Assembly: GCA_023400405.1 (NCBI GenBank)
Contig: JAEXFD010000053.1
Span: 1-59,928 of the forward strand
Length of the DNA: 59,928 nucleotides
From: Pseudomonadota bacterium
GTDB taxonomy: Bacteria > Pseudomonadota > Alphaproteobacteria > Sphingomonadales > Sphingomonadaceae
Reading direction: 5' to 3'
The notes under the pieces were generated by a model. The model was not told the DNA's origin. It worked only from the letters and a program-made list of their open reading frames with translations, and made no database searches. The translations under genes and the position numbers were made by a program. This document shows positions 17,152-24,724 of the stretch, one piece after another. The first letter of the stretch is position 1, and every line of letters begins with the position of its first letter.

Positions 17152-18645
17152 TTGTATCTGCGCAGTGATCACGGGATGGATTTCGGCGGCGGCGCCACGG
17201 CGGCACTGCTGCGCGCGCCGGCTCCGGCCGAAACCGGCCTCGCGGCGCGGCTCGCGGCCCGCTTTCCCGACCTGGACCTCGTCCCCGATCTCGGCGCGCA
17301 GATCGGCTCCGCGACCTGGTTCCGCGGCGCGGCGACCTGCGCCGCACTGTGCGCGCTGACGCTGCTGTTCGCGCCGGGGTTCGAACATCCGATCTATGGC
17401 AGCGTGCCGGCGCCCCTCGAAGGCGCCGATTGGGACGCGGCACAGCACCAGGCGATCAAGCCGCTCGCGCTCGGCGGCCGTACCGGCACCCAGGTCGCGG
17501 CGGTGGCCGGGCTGGTCACGCCGCTCGCCGACACGCCCGAGCGGCCGATCCTGGAAGGCACGACCAAGCTCGCCAGCGGCACCGGCCTGCTCGGCGCACT
17601 GCAGCGCTCCGGCGTCGGCAAGGGCGACGCCTCGCTGGTGGGAGAGCTGATCGGCAAGGCGATGGCGCTCGGCGACATCCAGCAGAACACGCTGCTCGAC
17701 TATACGCTCGGCCGGCGGCCCGACAAATCGCAGCCGCGCCCGCTCGAAAAGCTCGCCTTCCGCGCCCGCTTCGATTTGAAGCTCGAAGTCGCGCGCAATG
17801 CCGGCGGCCTCACGCTCAAGCAGATCCCGATCGCGATCGACCATACGCCGCTGCGCGTGCAGGGGACGATCGGATCGAGCCTCTATCGCTCCGCCCGCGC
17901 CGCCGGAGCGCCGGCCAAGGCGGTCGAGGCCTATATCAAGACGGTGGCGACCCGCGTGCCGGTGTCGCGCCTGGGTTCGGACTGCAAGTTCGACCTGATC
18001 GTCAACCAGGCGCGTGCCGAGACCGGCGAAGTCCAACTCGGCAAGCTGATGTATGCCGGCCTCAGCGGCTGCGGCAACAAGGTCCAGCTCCTGCCCTGGG
18101 AACTCAACGGCAAGACGACCTGGCTCGACGGATCGGGCCGCGGCTCCAGCGTCGGCGCGATGGGGATGCCGGCGAACGGCCGCTTCTCCTCCGGCTTCGG
18201 GATGCGGCGCCATCCGATCCTCGGCTATGTCCGCATGCACAAGGGCGTCGATATCGCCGCGCCCTGGGGTTCGCCGGTCTATGCCGCCAGCGACGGGGTG
18301 ATCCAGTTCGCCGGCCGCAGCGCCGGCTATGGCAATTTCATCAAGGTGAGCCACGGCAACGGCTATGGCACCGGCTATGGCCATTTGAGCCGCATCCTGG
18401 TGCGCAGTGGCCAGCATGTTCGCCGCGGCCAGCAGATCGGCGCGGTGGGCAATACCGGCCTGTCGACCGGCCCGCACCTCCATTACGAGCTCTATCGCGG
18501 CGGCGTTGCCGTGAACCCGCGCTCGGTGTCGTTCACCACCACCCAGCAGCTCACCGGCGGCGATCTCAATGCGTTCAAGGCGCAGCTCGGCCGGCTGCTG
18601 TCGGTGCCCGTGGGCCATGGCGCCGTGAAGGACGCCGAGGACTGA
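17152..18645 (+). CDS. M23-family (LytM-type) peptidoglycan endopeptidase, membrane-anchored
   Basis: Wall hydrolase or hydrolase activator facing the periplasm. From TTG 17152 the protein is about 497 aa. It has a short cytoplasmic part, one membrane segment (ATCAALCALTLLFAPGF, about residues 60-76), a linker with OapA/LysM-like beta features, and a C-terminal LytM domain. The zinc residues are visible: SGFGMRRHPILG (His), HKGVDIAAPWGSPVYAA (H-x3-D) and GPHLHYELY (H-x-H), so it should be catalytic. The start is uncertain: TTG 17152 has a G-rich stretch upstream, with ATG 17176 and TTG 17113 as in-frame alternatives. It diverges from the helicase and has a perfect CtrA-type box upstream. Confidence 0.9.
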   Translation: MYLRSDHGMDFGGGATAALLRAPAPAETGLAARLAARFPDLDLVPDLGAQIGSATWFRGAATCAALCALTLLFAPGFEHPIYGSVPAPLEGADWDAAQHQAIKPLALGGRTGTQVAAVAGLVTPLADTPERPILEGTTKLASGTGLLGALQRSGVGKGDASLVGELIGKAMALGDIQQNTLLDYTLGRRPDKSQPRPLEKLAFRARFDLKLEVARNAGGLTLKQIPIAIDHTPLRVQGTIGSSLYRSARAAGAPAKAVEAYIKTVATRVPVSRLGSDCKFDLIVNQARAETGEVQLGKLMYAGLSGCGNKVQLLPWELNGKTTWLDGSGRGSSVGAMGMPANGRFSSGFGMRRHPILGYVRMHKGVDIAAPWGSPVYAASDGVIQFAGRSAGYGNFIKVSHGNGYGTGYGHLSRILVRSGQHVRRGQQIGAVGNTGLSTGPHLHYELYRGGVAVNPRSVSFTTTQQLTGGDLNAFKAQLGRLLSVPVGHGAVKDAED

Positions 18646-18650
18646 CGCGC

Positions 18651-18672
18651 GCGATGCGCCCATGCGCATCGC
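18651..18672. terminator. Hairpin between convergent M23 and HerA genes
   Basis: GCGATGCGC, CCAT, GCGCATCGC: a perfect 9-bp stem with a 4-nt loop starting 5 bases after the M23 stop. There is no U-tract on either side. A smaller stem (18687-18702) follows. Probably a shared 3' end structure. Confidence 0.45.
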
Positions 18673-18711
18673 CCCGTCGTGCGTCCCCCGCGAAAATGCG
18701 GGAAAGCCGCG

Positions 18712-20406
18712 TTACTTTCCTTGCGAGCGCCAGCGCCGGATCGTGCGTTCGAGGATTTCGTCCTCGCCGCCGGTATCGCGCCAAAGCTGGGAGAAGAGCG
18801 GATCGTCCGAAGCCGGGCGCTTATTGTCTTCCAGATTGTCGAACAACAGGCGGATCGGCGTCGCGACGCCCTCGCCCACCACGATGCACTCGCGGTTGCG
18901 CAGCGCGGGAATCGAATCGAGGAAGCCGCGCGCACCCTCGGGCATCGCCGCCTTGACGAAGGCCTGGTCGCGCTCGTTGTTGAGCCGCATCGACAGGATC
19001 GTGCCGCATTGCGAGAGCACGCCTTCGGCAAGGTCGGACGGGCGCTGTGTGATCAGGCCCAGCGACACGCCATATTTGCGGCCTTCCTTGGCGATCCGGC
19101 TGAGGATGCGCCCGACCGACGAGCCATCGGCATTGCGCTCGTTGGGCACGTAGCGGTGCGCCTCCTCGCAAACGAGCAGGATCGGCCGCTTGGGTTCGCC
19201 GCGCGACCAGATCGCGAAGTCGAACACCATCCGGCTGAGCACCGCGACCACCACCGAAGTGATCTCGCTCGGCACGCCCGAGACGTCGATGATCGAAATC
19301 GGCTTGCCGTCGCCGGGCAGGCGGAACACGCGGGCGAGGAAGCTCGCCATCGTGTCGGCGACCAGCATGCCCGAGAACATGAAGGCATAGCGCGGATCGG
19401 CCTTGATCTCGTCGATCTTGCTCTTGAGCCGCAGATAGGGCGCCGTGTCGGTCGCCTTGTCCATCTTGCCCATTTCGAGCTGGATGATCTGGGTGAGGTC
19501 CGAAAGCAGATAGGGGATCGGCGCATCGACGGTGAGCCTGCCCACTTCCGAAGCCAGGCGGTTCTTCCCCTTCGCCATCAACAGGCATTTGGCGAGGATG
19601 TCCGCATCGACCTGCCGGGCCGAACCTTCGGTGGTGAGGAACACTTCGCAATGTTCCTCGAAGTTCATCAGCCAATAGGGCATCTGGAGGTTCGACACGT
19701 CGTACAGCGCGCCGATCCCCTTGAACGCGCTCGAATATTCGCCATGCGGGTCGATCATCACGATGTGACCCTGGGGGGCGAGCTGGCAGATGCGGTGGAG
19801 GATCAGCGCGGCCGTGGTCGACTTGCCGGTGCCGGTCGAACCGAGCAGCGCGAAATGCTTGCCCAGCATCGCGTCGACGTAGAGCGCGGCGCGGATGTCC
19901 TTGGTCGGATAGACGTTGCCGATCTCGATATGCGCGCGATCCTCGGCGGCGTAGATCTGCTTGAGGTCGGCAGTGGAGACCGGGAAGACCGGCGCGCCGG
20001 GCGTCGGATAGCGTGTGACGCCACGGCGGAACTTGTAGAGCTTGCCGGTCAGCCGCTCCTCGTCGCCCTCGCCGAGGAAATCGATATAGGCGGAGATGTG
20101 CTCGCCCACGAGTTTCAGCGATCGGACATTGGCGATCAGCCAGGTGCCGCCGACGCGGACCTTCACCTGGCCGCCGACCTGGCCGGCATTGGCCATGGTT
20201 GGATCGGGATGCCCCGCAAGCGCATCGAGCGCTTCGGGATCGAGCAGGACCTGGCTTGCCGAGCCGGCAATCTCGAACACCGCGCCGATCGACTCGACCG
20301 CCGGGCGCGGCGATGCCCCGTCCGGAAGAGGCACTGCGCCTTCGAACCCGCCTGCCCCGAAACTGCCGTCCATCGGCTTTTCCCCTGTGACCCGTAATTC
20401 GATCAT
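18712..20406 (-). CDS. HerA/DUF87-family ATPase
   Basis: Hexameric FtsK-HerA superfamily motor ATPase. The 564-aa protein has an N-terminal HAS-barrel-like domain (about residues 30-140), Walker A GSTGTGKST (189-197) followed by IVMIDPHGEYS, the helical insert, Walker B PILLVCEEAHRYVP and a sensor region VSLGLITQRPSDLAEGVLSQ. A C-terminal arginine-rich end closes it. HerA proteins pair with a NurA nuclease in archaeal end resection or with other nucleases in defence islands; no nuclease is adjacent here, and this form is a stand-alone housekeeping gene in many alphaproteobacteria. It is last in a leftward run from the glycosyltransferase cluster, 47 bp after the TIGR02186 gene. Confidence 0.88.
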   Translation of the reverse strand: MIELRVTGEKPMDGSFGAGGFEGAVPLPDGASPRPAVESIGAVFEIAGSASQVLLDPEALDALAGHPDPTMANAGQVGGQVKVRVGGTWLIANVRSLKLVGEHISAYIDFLGEGDEERLTGKLYKFRRGVTRYPTPGAPVFPVSTADLKQIYAAEDRAHIEIGNVYPTKDIRAALYVDAMLGKHFALLGSTGTGKSTTAALILHRICQLAPQGHIVMIDPHGEYSSAFKGIGALYDVSNLQMPYWLMNFEEHCEVFLTTEGSARQVDADILAKCLLMAKGKNRLASEVGRLTVDAPIPYLLSDLTQIIQLEMGKMDKATDTAPYLRLKSKIDEIKADPRYAFMFSGMLVADTMASFLARVFRLPGDGKPISIIDVSGVPSEITSVVVAVLSRMVFDFAIWSRGEPKRPILLVCEEAHRYVPNERNADGSSVGRILSRIAKEGRKYGVSLGLITQRPSDLAEGVLSQCGTILSMRLNNERDQAFVKAAMPEGARGFLDSIPALRNRECIVVGEGVATPIRLLFDNLEDNKRPASDDPLFSQLWRDTGGEDEILERTIRRWRSQGK

Positions 20407-20453
20407 GGCGCGGGGATGGTAAAGATTGAGTGAGCGATGCCGGCAAGGGCGCC

Positions 20454-21215
20454 CTATAGCCGCCGCCAGATCGCTCCTGCACCCCAGCCGAACAGCACCG
20501 AAAGCGCGACGGCGACCAGGCCGTAGAGCACCGAGTGCCGCTCCGCAGCGCGCGCGACGAAGCGCTCGAATCCTGATTTGCGGATCTCGATCGGGCGCAC
20601 CGCCGCCGCCAGCACGCGCCCGTTGCGAATCAGGAAGGTCTCGGCCGTGAAGCGACCGACGGGCACGCGCGCCGGAATCTGCAGGCGGGCGCGATACAGG
20701 ACTCCGTCGGTGATCTCCACGGCACCGGGCGCCGCGTAATAGAGTCCCGCCCGGCTGCGCAGTTCGGCGAGGCCCTGGTCGAACCGCTGCTGGACCTCGG
20801 GCGCAGCCCCGGAAGCGGGCGAAAGCTGCAGACTGTCGACGCCGAGCTCGTAGATCGCCCGGGTGCGGTCATCGACGATCGTCTCGATCGGCCGCGACGA
20901 AGCAATCGCGTAGAAGCTGGGTGCCGAGCGATAGCGCATCCGATCCGCATTGACCCAGATGCCCGCGACCTTCTCCTTCTCGCGTACCTGGATCGCCTGG
21001 GTCGGCCCCTTGACCACCACGACGATGTCGGGCGCCGGTTCGCGCGCGTCGGGCCGCCGGCCGCCGGGATAGAGGATCGCGCCGAACAACAGCAGCTCGG
21101 CCCCGGTGAAGGAATAGGCGATGTCGATGTTGCGCTGCGAGACGTCGGGCACGAGCACCGGCTTGGCCTGGCCCATCAGCAGCGGCGCCAGCAGGACAAG
21201 CGCCAGCCGCTTCAC
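20454..21215 (-). CDS. TIGR02186-family membrane-anchored protein
   Basis: A 253-aa envelope protein starting at GTG 21215, which overlaps the permease stop as GTGA. It has a signal peptide (VKRLALVLLAPLLMGQA), an extracytoplasmic beta-rich domain (VPDVSQRNIDIAYSFTGAEL, DIVVVVKGPTQAIQVREKEK) and a C-terminal membrane helix (HSVLYGLVAVALSVLFGWGA) followed by a short basic tail. This fits the TIGR02186 family, which is commonly encoded next to TauE/SafE permeases in alphaproteobacteria, exactly as here; molecular function is unknown. An open frame continues upstream through the permease gene, but that extension is out of frame with a clear membrane protein and was not used. Confidence 0.85.
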   Translation of the reverse strand: MKRLALVLLAPLLMGQAKPVLVPDVSQRNIDIAYSFTGAELLLFGAILYPGGRRPDAREPAPDIVVVVKGPTQAIQVREKEKVAGIWVNADRMRYRSAPSFYAIASSRPIETIVDDRTRAIYELGVDSLQLSPASGAAPEVQQRFDQGLAELRSRAGLYYAAPGAVEITDGVLYRARLQIPARVPVGRFTAETFLIRNGRVLAAAVRPIEIRKSGFERFVARAAERHSVLYGLVAVALSVLFGWGAGAIWRRL

Positions 21216-22126
21216 AGCAGCTCGACCGAATAGATTTCGTCGGGCCGCCAGGCGAGGCCGAGCAGCATGCGCAGCGCGACGCCGAGCACGATCAGAGCCA
21301 GGATCAGCCGAAGATATTCCGGCTTCACCTTCATCGCGAAGCGCGCGCCCATCTGAGCTCCGACCACCGAGCCGAGCAGCAGCAGCGCGGCGAGGACGAT
21401 ATCGACGGCCTTGGTCGTGGTGGCGTGGACCATCGTCGCGGCGGCGGTGACGAACAGGATCTGGAACAGCGAGGTGCCGACCACGACCTGCGTCCCCATG
21501 CCGAGCAGATAGAGCATCGCCGGCACCAGGATGAAGCCGCCGCCGACGCCGAGCAGCACGGTGAGCACGCCGGTGAAGAAGCCGAGCAGCAAGGGCGCCA
21601 GCGGCGAGATGTAGAGCCCCGAGGAATAGAAGCGCCAGCGCAGCGGCAGCATCGCGACCAGCGGATGATGGCGGCGCTTGCGCGGGCGCGGCGGCCGCGC
21701 CCCGCGCGCGACGCGGATCGCCCCGACCGATTCGTTGAGCATCAGCCCGCCGATCGACCCGAGCATCAGCACGTAGAGGATGTTGATCACCACGTCGATC
21801 TGGCCGCTCTTCTGCAGCGCGGTGAACAACAAGGCGCCGGCCAGGCTGCCGAGCACGCCGCCGACCACGAGCACGACGCCCATATGCAGGTCCACGCCGC
21901 CGCGGCGCAGGTGCGCGAACACGCCGGAGACGCTCGCCCCGGTGACCTGGCTCGCAGCCGATGCCGCCGCGACCGTGGGGGGAATGCCATAGAAGATCAG
22001 CAGCGGCGTGGTCAGGAAGCCGCCGCCGACGCCGAACATGCCCGAAAGCAACCCCACGCCGAAGCCGAGCGCGACGATCACCAGCGCATTGACCGAGAGA
22101 TTGGCGATGGGGAGGTAGAGGTCCAT
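21212..22126 (-). CDS. TauE/SafE-family anion (sulfite/organosulfonate-type) permease
   Basis: Polytopic inner-membrane exporter or importer of small anions. The 304-aa protein has about eight membrane helices with the duplicated family motif: GLLSGMFGVGGGFLTTPLL in the first half and GVLTVLLGVGGGFILVPAML in the second, plus SAASQVTGASVSGVFAH and GTSLFQILFVTAAATMVHA. A long basic cytoplasmic loop (RPPRPRKRRHHP) separates the halves. ATG 22126 gives the family N-terminus MDLYLPIANLSVNALVIVAL. The downstream TIGR02186 gene overlaps by 4 bp, so the pair probably works together. The substrate cannot be read from sequence. Confidence 0.92.
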   Translation of the reverse strand: MDLYLPIANLSVNALVIVALGFGVGLLSGMFGVGGGFLTTPLLIFYGIPPTVAAASAASQVTGASVSGVFAHLRRGGVDLHMGVVLVVGGVLGSLAGALLFTALQKSGQIDVVINILYVLMLGSIGGLMLNESVGAIRVARGARPPRPRKRRHHPLVAMLPLRWRFYSSGLYISPLAPLLLGFFTGVLTVLLGVGGGFILVPAMLYLLGMGTQVVVGTSLFQILFVTAAATMVHATTTKAVDIVLAALLLLGSVVGAQMGARFAMKVKPEYLRLILALIVLGVALRMLLGLAWRPDEIYSVELL

Positions 22127-22173
22127 TGGCCCCACGCGATACCGCGTTTGGGGTGCGGTGCAAAACGGTGCGG

Positions 22174-23187
22174 CTAGAAATCGCCGCCCAGCGTCAGCGT
22201 TGCGCCCGAGCCCGGCCGCGCCGCGCCGGCGACTCGTTGCCGCCAGTCGAGCGAAAGGCGCAGGTTTCGGACCCGGACAGTGGCCGAGGGTCCGACGTCC
22301 AGCCGCTGCGCGTCGCGCTGTGCACCCCCCCAGGCACCGATGCCGAGCGCGATCCGGGCCGGCCCCTGCGCCGCAACCTCCGTCGTCACGCGGGCCGCGC
22401 CATCGGCATAGGGTTCGGTCCGCACCCGCCGGATGGCCCCGGCCTGGCCATAGCCTTCGAGGCGAAAGCCGCCCAGCTTCGCATCGACCCCGGCAATCAC
22501 GCCCGCCCCCGGGCCGCCGGGCGTGCCGTCGAGACCGAAGCGGTGCTCGACCACCAGCCGCACCGGGGCTCGGCTCGGCTGCCATTCGACGCCGATGCTC
22601 GCCTCGCGTCCCTTGCCCCTGAGCGGCGTGGTGACTCGCCCGACCGCCGCCACGCGCGCACGCGGCACCGCGAGCCAGGCCAGGCGGAACCCCGCCTGGC
22701 CTCCGCCGAGTTGACCGCCCGCGGGCGCAGCGGTTCCCGCGCCGCGAACCACCAGCCAGCCGCTCGCGGACCAGCGATCCGGCAAGGGAGCGAGCCGATC
22801 CGGCACTTGCGCAGGGATGACCGGCGCCGCCCCACGCGCCCCTGTTCCGACGGCTGGCGGTCGGGCCCGATTCACTTGGGGCGCGCCATAGTGAAGCAGC
22901 GCCAGCAACGCCACATCGACCCGCCCGCCCCCGCGCAGGCCGGCATATCGCGATGGCGGGGCAGGCGGCGCCGCGATGCGAACTACAATCGGCCCGGCGA
23001 CGGCGGGGCGCTGGGCCGCTTCGGGCGCCGCCTGCGCCGCGATCGGCAGCGGCAGTGCGCCGGTGGCGAGCGTGCCCAGGCTTTGGGACAGCGGCGTCGC
23101 CGACGGCCACAGCAATGCCACCCGTGCGATCGTCCAGCCGAGCAGCACCAGCGCCAGGAAGCGCAGCGGCCGCCCCTGCCCCGTCAT
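22174..23187 (-). CDS. Membrane-anchored/outer-membrane protein, NfrA C-terminal-domain-like
   Basis: A 337-aa protein of uncertain function. An N-terminal membrane helix (LRFLALVLLGWTIARVALLW) is followed by a Pro/Ala/Gly-rich linker of about 130 residues. The C-terminal 190 residues look like amphipathic beta strands (ASGWLVVRGAGT, FRLAWLAVPRARVAAVGRV, ASIGVEWQPS) ending in GATLTLGGDF with a terminal Phe, as in outer-membrane barrels. Its start overlaps the glycosyltransferase stop as ATGA. In phage-N4-receptor-like NfrA/NfrB systems an NfrB glycosyltransferase is coupled to an NfrA outer-membrane protein; this gene would be a short partner with only the NfrA_C-like part. That link is inferred from order and the barrel-like end. 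Confidence 0.6.
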   Translation of the reverse strand: MTGQGRPLRFLALVLLGWTIARVALLWPSATPLSQSLGTLATGALPLPIAAQAAPEAAQRPAVAGPIVVRIAAPPAPPSRYAGLRGGGRVDVALLALLHYGAPQVNRARPPAVGTGARGAAPVIPAQVPDRLAPLPDRWSASGWLVVRGAGTAAPAGGQLGGGQAGFRLAWLAVPRARVAAVGRVTTPLRGKGREASIGVEWQPSRAPVRLVVEHRFGLDGTPGGPGAGVIAGVDAKLGGFRLEGYGQAGAIRRVRTEPYADGAARVTTEVAAQGPARIALGIGAWGGAQRDAQRLDVGPSATVRVRNLRLSLDWRQRVAGAARPGSGATLTLGGDF

Positions 23188-24566
23188 GCCGCGGCGGAGC
23201 CGGTCTGATCGGGGAATTGATGCGCGGTCTTGTCCCAGTGCAGCTTCGCGCCGCGCAGCAGCCTTAGATAGATGAACAGCGCGCGGCGCGCGGCGAGCAG
23301 CGCGACGATGTTGCTGGCGGCGATCCGCGGGATCGACCAGGCCGCCTCGCGCCAGCCATAGGCGTGGCGTACGAACAGCGCGCGGACCACCAGCCGCCAG
23401 GCCACGAGCGCGAGGTTGGCCCACAGCAATGTCGCGACCAGCGGGTTCAGGTCCGCCGCGCGCGTGTGAGTCGCAAGATGGCCCAGATAGGAAGCTGCCC
23501 ACAGCAGCAGCGCGGCATAGGCGAGCGCCAGCACCGGCATCGCCAGGGTTGCCCGCCGATCGCGCGTCCGCATCCAATGATCGCCGATATGGCCCGCCCG
23601 GCTCCAGCCGGTACGATCCCAGCCGGCAAGGGCGATGCCGGTCATCCAGCGCGCCTTTTGCCGGACCGCCGCCTCGAGCGTGTCCGGGAAATAGGCGCGG
23701 ACGGCGACCGGCGGGCCGCCCGGCGCCTCCGGCACGCGCGCCAGCATCGTCCGCCCTCCCATCGCGGCGATGGCGAGGCCCAGTTCGTAATCCTCGGTCA
23801 GGCTGCCGGCATCGAAGGGCTCGCCGCCCCGCGCTTCCGCTAGCCGGCCCAGATAGTCGCGCCGGATCGCGCAGCCGACCCCGGCAAAGGGAATTGCCGC
23901 GCCGAGCGCCTGGCGCACGACCAGCACCTTGGCGTGCTGCTCGGCGAATTCGTCGAGATAATGACCCGAAACGAAGCGCGAGCGTGGATGCGGCAGCGGC
24001 AGCACCGGGATCTGCACGGCGGCATGATCGACCAGGTGATGCGCGAACACGCGGAGCTCGAGCGGATGGACCATGTCCTCGGCGTCGTGGAGCACCACCG
24101 CGATCACGGGCCGCCCGGCCTGCGCTTCGTCGCGCCGCAGCGCATGCCAGAGGCTGTTGAGGCAACCGGCCTTGGTGGTCGGGCCGGGCAACGGCCCGAT
24201 GACGAGCCGGATCCGCGGGTCGCCGGCCGCCACGGCCGCGACTGCCTCGATCGTCGCAGGGTCGTTGGGATAGGTGCCGACATAAAGCTGGTAATCGGGG
24301 TGATCGAAGCGCGCGAGGGCATTGCGCAGCATCGCGCCGATGACGGCGGATTCATCCCAGGCCGCAACGAAGATCGCGATCCGCCCCGGAGGCACCGGCA
24401 AATGGAGGATCGCCGAATCCGGCCGGCGGCGGCCAATTCGACCAAGGCCATAAGCGAGGTCGACCAGTAGATCGTCGATACCGCCGATGAAGAAGCACAG
24501 CGCCGCGAACAGCGTCGCCTCACGCGCGACCAGATCGATCGCGATCAGGATTCCCCCAGCCTGCAC
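23184..24566 (-). CDS. NfrB-like family 2 glycosyltransferase, membrane-bound
   Basis: Processive-type GT2 enzyme embedded in the inner membrane, likely making or exporting a surface polysaccharide. From GTG 24566 it is 460 aa: an N-terminal membrane helix (ATLFAALCFFIGGIDDLLVD), the GT domain with AAWDESAVIGAML, HDAEDMVHP (DxED, 161-164), TEDYELG (257-263) and the cellulose-synthase-type QKARWMTG (303-310), then several C-terminal helices. I chose GTG 24566 because GGAGG lies 7 nt before it; an upstream GTG at 24665 would add 33 residues of basic, non-conserved sequence and has no ribosome site. It leads the leftward cluster and diverges from the alpha-2-macroglobulin gene. Confidence 0.85.
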   Translation of the reverse strand: MQAGGILIAIDLVAREATLFAALCFFIGGIDDLLVDLAYGLGRIGRRRPDSAILHLPVPPGRIAIFVAAWDESAVIGAMLRNALARFDHPDYQLYVGTYPNDPATIEAVAAVAAGDPRIRLVIGPLPGPTTKAGCLNSLWHALRRDEAQAGRPVIAVVLHDAEDMVHPLELRVFAHHLVDHAAVQIPVLPLPHPRSRFVSGHYLDEFAEQHAKVLVVRQALGAAIPFAGVGCAIRRDYLGRLAEARGGEPFDAGSLTEDYELGLAIAAMGGRTMLARVPEAPGGPPVAVRAYFPDTLEAAVRQKARWMTGIALAGWDRTGWSRAGHIGDHWMRTRDRRATLAMPVLALAYAALLLWAASYLGHLATHTRAADLNPLVATLLWANLALVAWRLVVRALFVRHAYGWREAAWSIPRIAASNIVALLAARRALFIYLRLLRGAKLHWDKTAHQFPDQTGSAAA

Positions 24567-24724
24567 GCGATACCTCCGATTCGGACCGACATCTTCCGCT
24601 TCCCAAGCAAAACGATCAAGACGGAACGTCGATTTCTTCCGGAATGGACTATTTTCATTCGTCACTGGACAGGGGTCGCGCGCGCACTATCGTGCCGCGG
24701 CTGCCTGAGGGGGAGAGGTCCGCG

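Noticed and set aside
17349..18956. A 535-codon frame on the plus strand through the M23 peptidase
   Set aside because: Arg-rich shadow frame; the true frame holds the LytM zinc motifs.
18712..20406. HerA ATPase as part of a defence island
   Set aside because: No nuclease, SIR2 or other defence gene is adjacent; the neighbours are envelope genes and the protein is full-length and typical of a housekeeping copy.
20454..22163. A single 569-aa protein reading through the TauE gene into the TIGR02186 gene
   Set aside because: The first 316 codons are out of frame with an evident eight-helix permease, and a GTGA overlap at 21215 gives a proper signal-peptide start.
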